Source: Defluviitaleaceae bacterium (GTDB lineage: Bacteria > Bacillota > Clostridia > Lachnospirales > WQUN01). From it: 64,000 bases of DNA. The stretch lies in the NCBI GenBank assembly GCA_009780585.1, contig WQZS01000013.1, positions 1 through 64,000 on the forward strand, written 5' to 3'. The notes under the pieces are model-generated. The model saw only the letters and a program-made list of their open reading frames with translations. It was not told the origin of the DNA and made no database searches. Both the position numbers and the translations under genes were made by a program. Positions 25,977 through 37,470 of this stretch are shown here, piece after piece. The stretch's first letter is position 1. Each line of letters starts with the position of its first letter.

Positions 25977-26693
25977 TTAAATTTCTGTGATTGTGAAAGC
26001 GGCGTTTTCAACCATCAACGCTTCGGCGCAAAGGAGCTTGAGGTGCAATATAAAAGGAAGCGTATGCTCCGCGGTATCGATTGCGATGCCCCCGGCGGAG
26101 AGGGTTTTGCGCGTGTCCGGCCGCGTCATGCTGTCATAGAAGGTATATATCGTCTTATTCTCCGCGGTTTGCAAGGCGATGGCGAAGTCCGTTTTATGCC
26201 CCGCCATACTCTTGACGGTCAGCGAAAAGCCGATAAGAAAACGTCCCTTTTTGCGGATTTCGATTTTGGAAGGATTATCGACATTCACGCGCACGCAGTC
26301 CCCGTAATGGGATGCCGCGTTCCACTTCAAAGCGGTGTCGGGGCACCATTTTTCGCACTTGGTATCCAAAACCGCGCCGCATTTCGCCTTGCAAGGGTCG
26401 GTAAGGCAAGGATCGGTGAGGGCGTTTAACGCCTTGTCCATCTTCCCCTTCAACAGCATTTGGTTCTGCGAAACGTTCTCCAATAGATTCGAAATACTGG
26501 CGTTGACCGCCAGCAGCTTGTCGATGTCGTTGGGCGGCTTTAAATGCTTTAATACATGTTGCAACTTTTCGCCCTCGGCGTTAAGGATGTGGCTGAGGGC
26601 AAGCTCCTCCATCGCGATGGAGGTCAGTATCATGTGGATTGCGTTCTCACGCGTGATGCACGGGTTGCACTCGGGAAATGCGGGCATGGACAT
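25977..26693 (-). CDS. spore-surface-like protein, paralogous N-terminal domain
   Basis: This 238-residue protein repeats the N-terminal domain of its neighbour (ILTSIAMEELALSHILNAEG at about residues 22-41, then NQMLLKGKMDKAL near 80-92). A cysteine-rich joint follows (DPCLTDPCKAKCGAVLDTKCEKWC; seven cysteines within about 60 residues). The C-terminal domain of about 120 residues (GRFLIGFSLTVKSMAG ... LLCAEALMVENAAFTITEI) is beta-rich and could be a TNF/C1q-like jelly roll of the BclA type, but that is only a pattern impression. No signal peptide is seen. GAGGTG precedes the ATG at 26693. It is the first gene of a two-gene unit, 50 bases before its partner. Confidence 0.7.
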   Translation of the reverse strand: MSMPAFPECNPCITRENAIHMILTSIAMEELALSHILNAEGEKLQHVLKHLKPPNDIDKLLAVNASISNLLENVSQNQMLLKGKMDKALNALTDPCLTDPCKAKCGAVLDTKCEKWCPDTALKWNAASHYGDCVRVNVDNPSKIEIRKKGRFLIGFSLTVKSMAGHKTDFAIALQTAENKTIYTFYDSMTRPDTRKTLSAGGIAIDTAEHTLPFILHLKLLCAEALMVENAAFTITEI

Positions 26694-26819
26694 GGAAAAT
26701 CACCTCGGATAAATAATGCATTTTATTCGGGGCGGGGTGGTTTGGTTAAATTAAATTTTACAAACCGCTTTGGGCATGATTTTAGCCTATATGGGTGGTA
26801 GGCGGTCAATGAAACGTAA

Positions 26820-26934
26820 CGAAAAAGCCGCCCCCTGCAAGGATAGCGGCTCTAACACAGAAACACATTAGGTCGTGAAGCCAAGCCGGAAAGCGGTTGT
26901 TCTTCACAGTAGGTCACGGTTCACGCCGTGACCT
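26820..26934 (-). ncRNA. small RNA related to the type I antitoxin, no toxin gene
   Basis: A promoter at 26941-26968 predicts an RNA of about 115 nucleotides with three stems: a perfect 10-bp hairpin TAGGTCACGG-CGTGAA-CCGTGACCTA, a second stem GTGAAG...CTTCAC, and a terminator AGCCGC...GCGGCT followed by TTTTT. The terminator stem region (CCGCTATCCTTGCAGGGGGCGG in parts) resembles that of the antitoxin RNA at 6997-7075 (CCGTTACCTTGTCGGGGGGCGG in parts), with about 18 of 22 positions alignable. No holin-like toxin frame lies opposite it. It could be an orphan antitoxin or an unrelated small RNA. Confidence 0.7.
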
Positions 26935-26940
26935 ATTTTT

Positions 26941-26968
26941 ATTATATCCAAAATAATTGGAAATGCAA
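26941..26968 (-). promoter_or_regulatory. promoter of the minus-strand small RNA
   Basis: Read on the minus strand: TTGCAT (26968-26963), 16-base spacer, perfect TATAAT (26946-26941). Confidence 0.8.
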
Positions 26969-27008
26969 CTGTTGTAATTTTATTACGTGTGAACTCTTGC
27001 GGAAATAT

Positions 27009-27037
27009 TTGCGCTTGGATTTTTTATATGCTAAAAT
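27009..27037 (+). promoter_or_regulatory. promoter of the plus-strand RNA gene
   Basis: TTGCGC (27009-27014), 17-base spacer, extended -10 TGC-TAAAAT (27029-27037). It is divergent from the neighbouring small RNA promoter, 41 bases apart. Confidence 0.8.
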
Positions 27038-27043
27038 GAATTT

Positions 27044-27330
27044 GCAACACAAGCGTAGCGACCGTGAGGTGGTGGAACACCTCGCGGAGCGTGTAGGGAT
27101 TCTACACATCACCTAACACACACGGGTTTACGCCCGCCACTACGCAATCAAGATTCTAACATTGATTTACCCGTGTTTCAATGATTCCCTTCGGGTCGTT
27201 GGCGTGGTGTTCGCCTTTGTTGGGTTTGGGTTGTGTATAGGTTGGCAACAAGCGCGTATTTGATTTATCTTGGATGATTCAAGGTGTGTAGGTGATGGCA
27301 GGGTTCTGCCGTCCTTGCACACCTTTTTTG
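27044..27330 (+). ncRNA. orphan structured RNA, about 286 nt
   Basis: A clear promoter and a strong intrinsic terminator (27281-27329: AAGGTGTG...CACACCTT enclosing GGCAG-GGTT-CTGCC, then six T) bracket a stretch with no protein frame. Predicted stems in order are CCGTGAGGTG/CACCTCGCGG; GTGTAG/CTACAC with a 5-base loop; CACGGGT/ACCCGTG enclosing AATCAA/TTGATT; and CAATGA..CCC/GGGTCGTTG. It lacks the tmRNA tag frame and TTCGA-CCA end, RNase P signatures and the end-to-end pairing of 6S RNA, so I cannot assign it to a known class. It ends 112 bases before the exported protein gene; the terminator argues against a plain leader. Confidence 0.75.
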
Positions 27331-27441
27331 TCGGCATACCCGCGGGGTGAGGTGCAAACGTAACTTCTCCCGTGGGTATGGATAAAAATAAATATCAATA
27401 ATGCCCTAATATCCATAAAATCCAATAGGAGGAAGATGATT

Positions 27442-28803
27442 ATGACAAAAAAAGCGTCAGTAGAAAGTTGCAAGCGAAATATTATTTTTTTATCGTTGGG
27501 TTGTAAGGTATTGCGTACGGTCAAATTAACCGCATTTGGTGTAGCTATATTTGGGATGGGTGCATTGACACCGATGTCGGCCCTGGCAAGCGCGCCACCG
27601 CCAACGAGCACACCGAGAGTAGCCACCACAGTCGCCCCAACCCGGGCACAAATTGTCGAGGACGAAGCAGAAGAAGTTGAAGAATACGCAATTGGCGAAC
27701 GTCCCTTTATCGCGGAGGTTCCGGGGGATGAATTGGGAATTGACCGTTCGTACCGAAATGCGACACCTTGGCATGAAATGTTGTTCTGGCGGGATGCTGA
27801 CACTGGCATGGATTCTACCATTATGAGAATATTCCATATGGCGGACACTGAAAGGCCAATCCAATTTTCCAGACAAATGGGGGGTGAGATGTCATGGAAT
27901 CAGGGTATCCAATCCATTTACATTACACAGAACAGAAGTGGGAATATAGGGATAATTTTCCCCAGTAGGGAAATGGGGCAGCAACCGGTGCTACTGAACT
28001 CCCACTTTAGGGGGACGGTACCATGGTTAATCACCCATGCAGGAGATGGATTCACAGCGCCAACAGGGGACTTGACAATGGTTGAGGTTGTGGACAGAAT
28101 ACCGGAGGATTTGTTGAAATATATTCCCCAGGAATTTTGGGATGGGTTCGAAGAAGCACGAGAAGATCATGATGCGGTCAATAGCAGGCATGAGAGTATT
28201 TTAATACCGCAAGATTTTGCACCAGAGTTGGACATGGATGCGCAGATCGAAGAAATAACAGGTATGCCGGCCCAGGAAGCGAGAAAAATGGTAGCGGACA
28301 TGCAAGAATACATCCGAATCGAAGTGCAAAAAGTTTTTAAGGATAAAGAATTCCCTCATGTCGGCGGAGCGATACTGAACGGACAAATCTATGTTAATAT
28401 TATGGGTCCTATTGTCCAGATAATGTCTAATCCATCGGAGGTACAACACCTCCTTGAAGAATGGCGCGCATTTTTGGTCGAGATGAACCTCGGTTGGGGG
28501 CACGAGCAACAAATTGCGGACCGCGAAAACCCACGCGAAATTGTATGGAATACCCCAATCACTCCTACGGTACAAGCCCAGCAAACACCAACCCGGCAAG
28601 CACCGGCCCAGCCAAATCCACAAATTGCCGCAGAGCGCGCACGAATAATCGCGGAAATGGAAAGATTGATAGATTTGCAAAACGAGGTTTCAGCTCGACC
28701 ATGGACACCGGAGAGCACGGCAGAGGCTAATCGTATCGGCGAGGAAGTTATAGCATTATCCGCCCGGTTACGCGCACTTACCGCGCAGATGAACGCGGCG
28801 TAG
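27442..28803 (+). CDS. exported protein of unknown function
   Basis: This 453-residue protein has a long signal peptide-like N-terminus (basic start, hydrophobic VKLTAFGVAIFGMGALTPMSALA, probable cleavage after ALASA near residue 50). A Pro/Thr-rich and then Glu-rich stretch (about 52-90) follows, then a globular region (about 95-360; WHEMLFWRDADTGMDS, IYITQNRSGNIGIIFPS, FRGTVPWLITHAGDGF). A Gln/Pro/Thr linker (TPTVQAQQTPTRQAPAQP) leads to a C-terminal coiled coil of about 60 residues (ARIIAEMERLIDLQNEV). I do not recognise the globular domain. ATG 27442 is 8 bases after AGGAGG; ATG 27436 is too close. It follows the orphan RNA and has its own terminator. Confidence 0.7.
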   Translation: MTKKASVESCKRNIIFLSLGCKVLRTVKLTAFGVAIFGMGALTPMSALASAPPPTSTPRVATTVAPTRAQIVEDEAEEVEEYAIGERPFIAEVPGDELGIDRSYRNATPWHEMLFWRDADTGMDSTIMRIFHMADTERPIQFSRQMGGEMSWNQGIQSIYITQNRSGNIGIIFPSREMGQQPVLLNSHFRGTVPWLITHAGDGFTAPTGDLTMVEVVDRIPEDLLKYIPQEFWDGFEEAREDHDAVNSRHESILIPQDFAPELDMDAQIEEITGMPAQEARKMVADMQEYIRIEVQKVFKDKEFPHVGGAILNGQIYVNIMGPIVQIMSNPSEVQHLLEEWRAFLVEMNLGWGHEQQIADRENPREIVWNTPITPTVQAQQTPTRQAPAQPNPQIAAERARIIAEMERLIDLQNEVSARPWTPESTAEANRIGEEVIALSARLRALTAQMNAA

Positions 28804-28885
28804 GTAAAAAAGAGGATAAAAATAAGGTATAAAAACAATTATTAAGTAATTTTAATTATAAATGATTGAATAGATAATTGAAAGA

Positions 28886-28918
28886 GCAGTTGGTCATTAG
28901 TTGACCAGCTGCCTTTTT
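28886..28918 (+). terminator. terminator after the exported protein gene
   Basis: GCAGTTGGTCA pairs with TGACCAGCTGC (one G-U) and is followed by CTTTTT. Confidence 0.85.
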
Positions 28919-28970
28919 ACATCACCAAACGTACCGTTCGGTATATGGCGCTTCCATGATTCGTACGGTT

Positions 28971-29609
28971 TTATTGTACATCACTTTCCCCGATTTCCGC
29001 TTCCCCCGCAAATACAAGGGACAAATCCACTTCGAAGCCGCTTAAACAAGCGACAGGGGCAAAATGGGTTTCGTTATAATTAACGGCGGTATATTGCTTA
29101 CCCAACAAGCGGTGGACCGTTACGGTATTATCGGACGGGTCAACAATCCAATATTCGGGAACACCCGCGTTTAGATATTTTAAGTATTTTATTATTTTAT
29201 CATGCTGCCTGTTCGACGGGGAAAGGATTTCGATAATTAAATCGGGTGTACCTACGCAACCGGCGGGTTTAATTTTGGAACGGTCGCAAATAACAACGAT
29301 ATCCGGATTTACCGTTGTTTCATCATTTTCGTCCAACTGCACGCTTAGGGGTGCGAATACCCTGCACCCCTTCCCTAAAAGGTGATTGCCGATTTGCCTG
29401 GAAATTTCCCCCGAAATAGCTTGATGCCGTGAAGAAGGCATCGCCATCATATGAATGTCGCTCGGAAGGTTCACGCTCTTCGCGGCGGGTGTGTCCAAAA
29501 CATATAACTGCCCGTTTATTAATTCCGCCCAAACGTCTTGGGGCAACGCGTTTAAATCATCCAATGTGTAATTTTTATTTTGTTTTATATGTGACGGCAA
29601 TGCGCTCAT
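28971..29609 (-). CDS. Uma2 family (DUF820) putative endonuclease
   Basis: This 212-residue protein matches the Uma2/DUF820 family, which has a PD-(D/E)xK nuclease-like fold. Characteristic pieces are the opening YTLDDLNALPQDVWAELINGQLYVL, the nuclease-core strands TTVNPDIVVICDRSKI and GTPDLIIEILSPSNRQHDKIIKYLKYLNAGVPEYWIVDP (shown in parts in the sequence). The family is very common in genomes with many mobile elements, but its biological role is unresolved. GGAGG lies 7 bases before the ATG. The gene is monocistronic and divergent from the oxidoreductase gene, with an extended -10 promoter (TGC-TATACT) on its own strand near 29652. Confidence 0.88.
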   Translation of the reverse strand: MSALPSHIKQNKNYTLDDLNALPQDVWAELINGQLYVLDTPAAKSVNLPSDIHMMAMPSSRHQAISGEISRQIGNHLLGKGCRVFAPLSVQLDENDETTVNPDIVVICDRSKIKPAGCVGTPDLIIEILSPSNRQHDKIIKYLKYLNAGVPEYWIVDPSDNTVTVHRLLGKQYTAVNYNETHFAPVACLSGFEVDLSLVFAGEAEIGESDVQ

Positions 29610-29693
29610 ATTTTGCCTCCTGCTGGTGGTTTTAAAGACATTTTATTTAGTATAGCATAATTTTAACCTTTACAATCGGTAAACGACAAACCA

Positions 29694-29702
29694 TGCTATA
29701 AT
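29694..29702 (+). promoter_or_regulatory. extended -10 promoter of the oxidoreductase gene
   Basis: TGCTATAAT at 29694-29702 lies 30 bases before the ATG, with a GGGGG ribosome site between. Confidence 0.6.
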
Positions 29703-29731
29703 ACCCGTAACATTTGGTATAGGGGGTACGC

Positions 29732-30391
29732 ATGTTTAAAAAATTACTTATCATTAACGCCACGCCCAAAAAGGATGGGCTTAGCTATTCATTTGTGCAA
29801 GCCGCAAAAGAAGCCGCCGATGAAAATGGCCTGGATTCGGAAATCCTGCGGCTGGCGGGTTTGGGCTTGCAAAAATGTATGATGTGTTATGACGGCTGGG
29901 GCATTTGTTTTAAGGAACACAGGTGCGCGTTCGGCGAAAAGGACGGATTCGGCAACGTGCAAAAAATGATATCGGAAGCCGACGCGTTTGTGTATGTGAC
30001 CCCTGTATATTGGGGCGAAATCAGCGAGGAATTGAAAATATTTTGGGATAAACTGAGGCGCTGCGAAACAACCAAGCAATGGAACGGCAGGGAGGAAAGC
30101 ATCTCCTTCCATAAAAATAAGCCGAGTATTATCGTAGCGGCGGCGGGCGGCGGTGGCGGCGGTATTCCAAGCACCTTTGTGGCGATGGACCGTGCCGTTG
30201 ACCAGTTGGGCGAGCATACGGGGCACATGAACGGTACTGCCGGGGTCTTTGATTACATTGCCGTAAACCGTTGGAACCAGGTATATAAACGGGAAGCGTT
30301 AAAAGCGGCGATTGCCGAAATGACGGCCATTAACCGCGACAAAAAGGCCGTTCCCGTGATGAATCACTTGAACGACCTGGAGAAATTTTAA
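29732..30391 (+). CDS. flavodoxin-like NAD(P)H-dependent oxidoreductase
   Basis: This 219-residue protein has the flavodoxin fold used by FMN reductases. The FMN phosphate loop is NATPKKDGLSYSF (about 9-21). A cysteine-containing segment (LQKCMMCYDGWGIC, about 49-62) is typical of iron-sulfur flavoprotein-like family members. The second FMN contact is FVYVTPVYWGEISEELKIFWDKL (about 89-111). A glycine-rich AAAGGGGGGIPST stretch follows. It probably transfers electrons from NAD(P)H to a flavin or small acceptor in the cytoplasm. It is a single gene flanked by opposing genes. Confidence 0.88.
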   Translation: MFKKLLIINATPKKDGLSYSFVQAAKEAADENGLDSEILRLAGLGLQKCMMCYDGWGICFKEHRCAFGEKDGFGNVQKMISEADAFVYVTPVYWGEISEELKIFWDKLRRCETTKQWNGREESISFHKNKPSIIVAAAGGGGGGIPSTFVAMDRAVDQLGEHTGHMNGTAGVFDYIAVNRWNQVYKREALKAAIAEMTAINRDKKAVPVMNHLNDLEKF

Positions 30392-30402
30392 GTACAATAT
30401 TT

Positions 30403-31617
30403 TCAACCCCAATCCGAAGCAAGCAGGAAGTCCTTGATATTCCTGTGTTTGATCCCGTTTCGGCTCATGTCAAATTCATCCAATGATACGACGTATTTCG
30501 GGAAATGGTCCCGAATGGAATCATATACGCCGAATTCACGCCGCAGGGTATCTTCCGACGCGAAAAGGTATGCGACTTGGATATATAGTTTTTCCGCTTG
30601 TTTTTCGCAGATAAAGTCGATTTCCCGCGTTCCGATTTTCCCCACGGTTATCCTGTAACCCCTTCGCAGCATTTCCATATAGACGACGTTTTCCAATATG
30701 AGGTTAACGTCTTTTTCGTTGCCGCCGAAAACAGCCTCGCGTATGCCATGGTCGGCGGCATAATATTTTTCGTTGACCGTAAGTAATTTTTTGCCTTGCA
30801 AATCCTGCCTGCGGACTTGGTAAAAAAGGAACGCGTCCACACAGTAGCCGATGTAGTTCATCACCGTTTCGGGCGCGGCAAAACGTCGTTCGCTCTTAAA
30901 ATATTTTGAAACGGACGCCGCCGAAAAGGTCGTGCCTACGCCGGCGAATACGTAAGCGATAATGCGCTCCAGCAGATCGACATCGCGGACGGCGTTGCGC
31001 TTCACGATATCCTTTAGGACGATTGAATTGAACAGGTCTTGGAGATAAATTTGCGACGGCGTATCTTCAAAACGCAAATTGCCGAGGTAGGGCATACCGC
31101 CGTAATGTAAATATTTTGTGAAGACCTCTTGTTTGGTTGTTTGTGGAAAAACGGAACCGTATAGTTCAAAAAATTCCGCGAAGGAAAAAGGATAGATAAC
31201 AAACTCGACATACCGCCCGGCAAGGTAAGTCGCAAGTTCGCCGGAAAGCAGCTTGGCGTTCGAACCCGTGATGTAGATGTCACAATCAAACGCCACGCGC
31301 AGGGAGTTGACGCACTTTTCCCAATCCGCTACCTCTTGGATTTCATCGAAAAAAAGATATGCCTTACCCTTTATGGCCGAAATCCGTGCTTCCACTTCGT
31401 CGTGCAAGGCTTTCGCGGTGAGGAAGGGAAGGTTTTTCATATCCTCAAAGTTGAATTTTACGAATCGTGAGGCGTCAATTCCTTCGGCAACCAGTTCATC
31501 CTGTATCAATTCCAGCATTACCGACTTTCCGCTGCGCCTCATTCCGGTAAGCACTTTGATTAAATCGTTGCCGATGAACGGGCGGATGCGGTTCATATAG
31601 GTTTCCCTTTTAATCAT
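30403..31617 (-). CDS. AAA ATPase with DUF4143 domain
   Basis: This 404-residue protein has an N-terminal AAA domain with Walker A GMRRSGKS (near residue 25) and Walker B YLFFDEIQEV (near 90), then a C-terminal DUF4143 region with a restriction-endonuclease-like core (YRITVGKIGTREIDFICEKQAEKLYIQVAYL in parts; the E-I-D-F-x6-Q pattern). Proteins of this type are frequent in Clostridia, Bacteroidetes and archaea; their role is unknown. The start at 31617 (MIKRETYMNRIRPF) is chosen since AAAGGAG lies about 11 bases upstream; an upstream frame extension is low-complexity and has none. Confidence 0.9.
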   Translation of the reverse strand: MIKRETYMNRIRPFIGNDLIKVLTGMRRSGKSVMLELIQDELVAEGIDASRFVKFNFEDMKNLPFLTAKALHDEVEARISAIKGKAYLFFDEIQEVADWEKCVNSLRVAFDCDIYITGSNAKLLSGELATYLAGRYVEFVIYPFSFAEFFELYGSVFPQTTKQEVFTKYLHYGGMPYLGNLRFEDTPSQIYLQDLFNSIVLKDIVKRNAVRDVDLLERIIAYVFAGVGTTFSAASVSKYFKSERRFAAPETVMNYIGYCVDAFLFYQVRRQDLQGKKLLTVNEKYYAADHGIREAVFGGNEKDVNLILENVVYMEMLRRGYRITVGKIGTREIDFICEKQAEKLYIQVAYLFASEDTLRREFGVYDSIRDHFPKYVVSLDEFDMSRNGIKHRNIKDFLLASDWG

Positions 31618-31775
31618 GACGGTTCGGACTCCTTTTGCGGAAAGTGAATTTAATATATCACGGGTAAAGGTGAATGTAAAGAAAAAATACGTCAAACATT
31701 AAGATATAACTTAATTATTGACGTATTTTAATAGATTTATACGAAATAACCCGTTCCCAGGGAAATCCATATCAA

Positions 31776-31806
31776 GAAAAAACCCGCGATATTAGGCGCG
31801 GGTTTT
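31776..31806 (-). terminator. terminator of the glycolytic operon
   Basis: AAAACCCGCG and CGCGGGTTTT form a 10-bp stem; on the minus strand it is followed by TTTTTTC, downstream of eno. Confidence 0.88.
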
Positions 31807-31843
31807 CGGGTGGAGTTTCAAGATTACACCTATTTTTTTGGCC

Positions 31844-34795
<2,952 letters not shown>

Positions 34796-34803
<8 letters not shown>

Positions 34804-35542
34804 AATGGACGACCTTCTCGAACGTCGGCTTTACGCTTGCGCCGCCGACCAGCCCGCCGTCGATGTTGGGCATGGCGAAGATATCCTTGGCGTTGGTGTG
34901 GTCCACACTGCCGCCGTACAGGATGCGGATTTTTTCGGCGGCGACGGGGCCGCACTTTTCGAATACCTGATTGCGGACGATTTCACAGGCTTCCTCGGCC
35001 TGTTCAAGCGTGGCGACCTCGCCGGTGCCGATCGCCCAAATGGGTTCGTACGCGATGACGATCTTCGCCGCTTGCTCGGGGGTGATTTCATCCAGCGCAA
35101 ACGTGATTTGCTTTTTGAGTACGTCGGCTGTCCGGTTTTCCTTGCGCTGGCGTTGGGATTCGCCGCAGCAAATGATCGGCGTGATCCCGTGTTCCAGGGC
35201 TTTTAACGCTTTTAGGTTAACGGTCGTGTCCGATTCGCCGAAGCGTTCGCGCCGTTCCGAATGGCCGATGATGACGTACGGTACACCCATACTGCCCAGC
35301 ATTTTTGGCGAAATTTCGCCCGTGTACGCGCCTTCATCGCGGTAGTGCATGTTCTGCGCGCCCACGCAAATGTGCGTACCCTTCAACGCTTCCATGACCG
35401 CTTGAAGCGACACGTACGGTACGCAAAGTACCACGTCCACTTCATCGGAATTAATCGTTTCCTTTATATCCTGCACGAATTCCCGCGCCTTGTCGGGCGT
35501 GAAATTCATCTTCCAGTTACCCGCGACCAATTTCTTACGCAT
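34796..35542 (-). CDS. tpiA: triosephosphate isomerase
   Basis: TpiA interconverts dihydroxyacetone phosphate and glyceraldehyde-3-phosphate. The 248-residue TIM barrel shows the substrate lysine in RKKLVAGNWKMN, the catalytic His in YVIIGHSERRERFGE, the catalytic Glu in VIAYEPIWAIGTGEVAT with the mobile loop, and the phosphate-binding GGSVDHTNAKDI and GGLVGGASVKP. It lies between pgk (2 bases upstream) and gpmI (8-base overlap). Confidence 0.97.
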
Positions 35543-35544
35543 AT

Positions 35545-36747
35545 TTACACCCCCGCCTTCGGCGTTGACGCGTTAACGGCTTCCACGCCCGGTAGCTTTT
35601 TACCTTCTAGAAATTCCAAGGAAGCCCCGCCGCCCGTGGAGATGTGCGACATTTTATCCGCGAAGCCCAATTGGATGACCGCCGCCGCGCTGTCGCCGCC
35701 GCCGATAATCGTGGTCGCGTCCAGCTCCGCCATCGCCTTCGCCAAGGCCAGCGTGCCCTGCGCGAATACGGGGAACTCGAATACGCCCATGGGGCCGTTC
35801 CATATCACGGTTTTCGCGCCTTGGAGGGCTTCCGTGAAGCGCTTTTGCGTCTTCGCGCCGATGTCCAGGCCCTGCCAGCCGTCGGGGATCGCGTCCGCGT
35901 CCACGCATTGCCACTCCGCGTCGGCTTTGAACTCCTTCGTGATCATCGTATCGATGGGAAGGAGCAGTTCGACACCTTTGTCCTTCGCTTTTTGTATCAT
36001 TTCCTTAGCGTAGTCGATACGGTCTTCCTCCACGATGGACGTACCCGTGCCGTAGCCCTGCGCACGGAAGAACGTATACGCCATCGCGCCGCCGATGATC
36101 AGTTTGTCCACCTTTTCAAGCAACGCGTTGATGACGCCGATCTTGTCCGACACCTTCAAGCCGCCCAAAATCGCTACAAAGGGGCGCACGGGCTTGTCCA
36201 CCGCTTCGCCCAAAAACTTCAATTCCTTCTCCATCAAGTAGCCCACGGCGGATTCGCCCACCAGCGCGGCCACGCCCACCGTGGAGCAATGCGCCCGGTG
36301 CGCTGAGCCGAACGCGTCGTTGACGTACACGTCCGCAAGCGAAGCCAGGTCCTTCGAAAACGCTTCCTCGTTTTTGCCTTCCTCCGGGCGGAAGCGCGTG
36401 TTTTGCAACAGCGCGACTTCGCCGTCCTTTAAGGCGTTGACCGCTTCCCGCACCGCGTCCGAAACCACCGCGTCGTCCGCGAGGAACTTGACGGGTTTAC
36501 CCAAATGCTCCGCCAAACGTTCCGCCACGGGCGCGAGGGTCGCCTTCGCGTCGGGCCCCTTGGGCTTGCCCAAATGCGAGCAAAGCACCAGCCGCCCGCC
36601 GTCGGCGATCAATTTCCTAAGCGTAGGCAACGCGGCCACGATCCGATTGTCGTCGGAAATCTTGCCGTCGATCAGCGGCACGTTAAAGTCGCACCGCACC
36701 AATACGCGCTTACCCTTCACTTGGATGTCGTTAACCGTTTTCTTCAT
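35545..36747 (-). CDS. pgk: phosphoglycerate kinase
   Basis: Pgk transfers the 1,3-bisphosphoglycerate phosphate to ADP. The 400-residue, two-domain protein has [11 protein letters not shown] with the substrate Arg/Asp/Asn, [36 protein letters not shown], the hinge region [23 protein letters not shown] and the C-terminal GGGDSAAAV / [15 protein letters not shown]. It is first in the operon, with AAAGGAG before the ATG. The usual partner gap is absent from this operon, so it must be encoded elsewhere. Confidence 0.97.
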   Translation of the reverse strand: MKKTVNDIQVKGKRVLVRCDFNVPLIDGKISDDNRIVAALPTLRKLIADGGRLVLCSHLGKPKGPDAKATLAPVAERLAEHLGKPVKFLADDAVVSDAVREAVNALKDGEVALLQNTRFRPEEGKNEEAFSKDLASLADVYVNDAFGSAHRAHCSTVGVAALVGESAVGYLMEKELKFLGEAVDKPVRPFVAILGGLKVSDKIGVINALLEKVDKLIIGGAMAYTFFRAQGYGTGTSIVEEDRIDYAKEMIQKAKDKGVELLLPIDTMITKEFKADAEWQCVDADAIPDGWQGLDIGAKTQKRFTEALQGAKTVIWNGPMGVFEFPVFAQGTLALAKAMAELDATTIIGGGDSAAAVIQLGFADKMSHISTGGGASLEFLEGKKLPGVEAVNASTPKAGV

Positions 36748-36784
36748 ATCGTTACTCCTTTATGGAAAAATATGCATTGTCATC

Positions 36785-36813
36785 ATTTTAGCATTTATGC
36801 GGCCCCTTGCATA
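36785..36813 (-). promoter_or_regulatory. promoter of the glycolytic operon
   Basis: On the minus strand: weak -35 TATGCA (36813-36808), 17-base spacer, extended -10 TGC-TAAAAT (ending at 36785), about 38 bases before the pgk ATG. Confidence 0.55.
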
Positions 36814-36828
36814 CCCTGTTATCGGGTG

Positions 36829-37470
36829 ATGAAAATGATTATGCTGATCATGGGGGCGGCCCTCCTCGCGCTGACTTTGTCCCTCGATGCCTTTGCGGCG
36901 GCCTTTGCCTATGGTTGCAAGCAAATAAAAATACCCCCGTTGTCGGGGGGTATCATCGCAATAATTTGCACGGCTACGACGGGCCTGTCCTTCCTCGTCG
37001 GTCACGCGCTGACGCCGATCGTTTCGAACCGCGCGGCGTCTTTCATATCGTTTGCCATCCTGTTTGCCATCGGAACGGTTAAACTGCTCGACTCCATCAC
37101 GAAATCCGTCATCCGCAGGTATGCCCGTATCGATAAGGAAGTCGAATTGTCGCTGTTTAATTTCAAGTTTATCCTGCGGGTCTACGCCGACCCCGAATCC
37201 GCCGACCATGACGTATCGAAGCATATATCCGCCCGCGAGGCTGCGGTCTTAGCCGTTTCGCTATCGCTGGACGGCTTCGCGGTAGGCTTGGGCGCGGCGT
37301 TGCTGGGCTTTAACGGGTGGTTGGTTGCGGCGTTTTGCTTGACGGCCAACATACTCGCTTTATGGCTGGGGAGCGTCCTCGGAAACAAAGCCGCGCGGAG
37401 CTTGCGGTTTAATATTTCATGGCTGGCGGGCGTGCTGTTGATTGTGCTGGCGTTTACGCAGTTTATTTAG
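36829..37470 (+). CDS. ytaF: YtaF-like sporulation membrane protein (MntP fold)
   Basis: This 213-residue membrane protein has six predicted helices in two similar halves: ALLALTLSLDAFAAAFAYG ... and, after a charged middle segment (about 90-130), AAVLAVSLSLDGFAVGLGAALLG. The repeated SLD(A/G)F(A)...G signature is that of the MntP / YtaF family; YtaF is found in spore-formers, MntP exports manganese. The long hydrophilic insert favours YtaF. The start may be ATG 36829 or 36835; the ribosome site is weak. Its end overlaps the convergent ParB-like gene by 54 bases. Confidence 0.82.
   Translation: MKMIMLIMGAALLALTLSLDAFAAAFAYGCKQIKIPPLSGGIIAIICTATTGLSFLVGHALTPIVSNRAASFISFAILFAIGTVKLLDSITKSVIRRYARIDKEVELSLFNFKFILRVYADPESADHDVSKHISAREAAVLAVSLSLDGFAVGLGAALLGFNGWLVAAFCLTANILALWLGSVLGNKAARSLRFNISWLAGVLLIVLAFTQFI

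Noticed and set aside
26810..26872. A 20-codon hydrophilic open frame opposite the small RNA
   Set aside because: It lacks a membrane helix and a ribosome site, so it is not the missing toxin partner.
27044..27330. Assignment of the large RNA to tmRNA, RNase P or 6S RNA
   Set aside because: No tag-encoding frame or CCA-type end, no conserved RNase P core, and the 5' and 3' ends do not pair as in 6S RNA.
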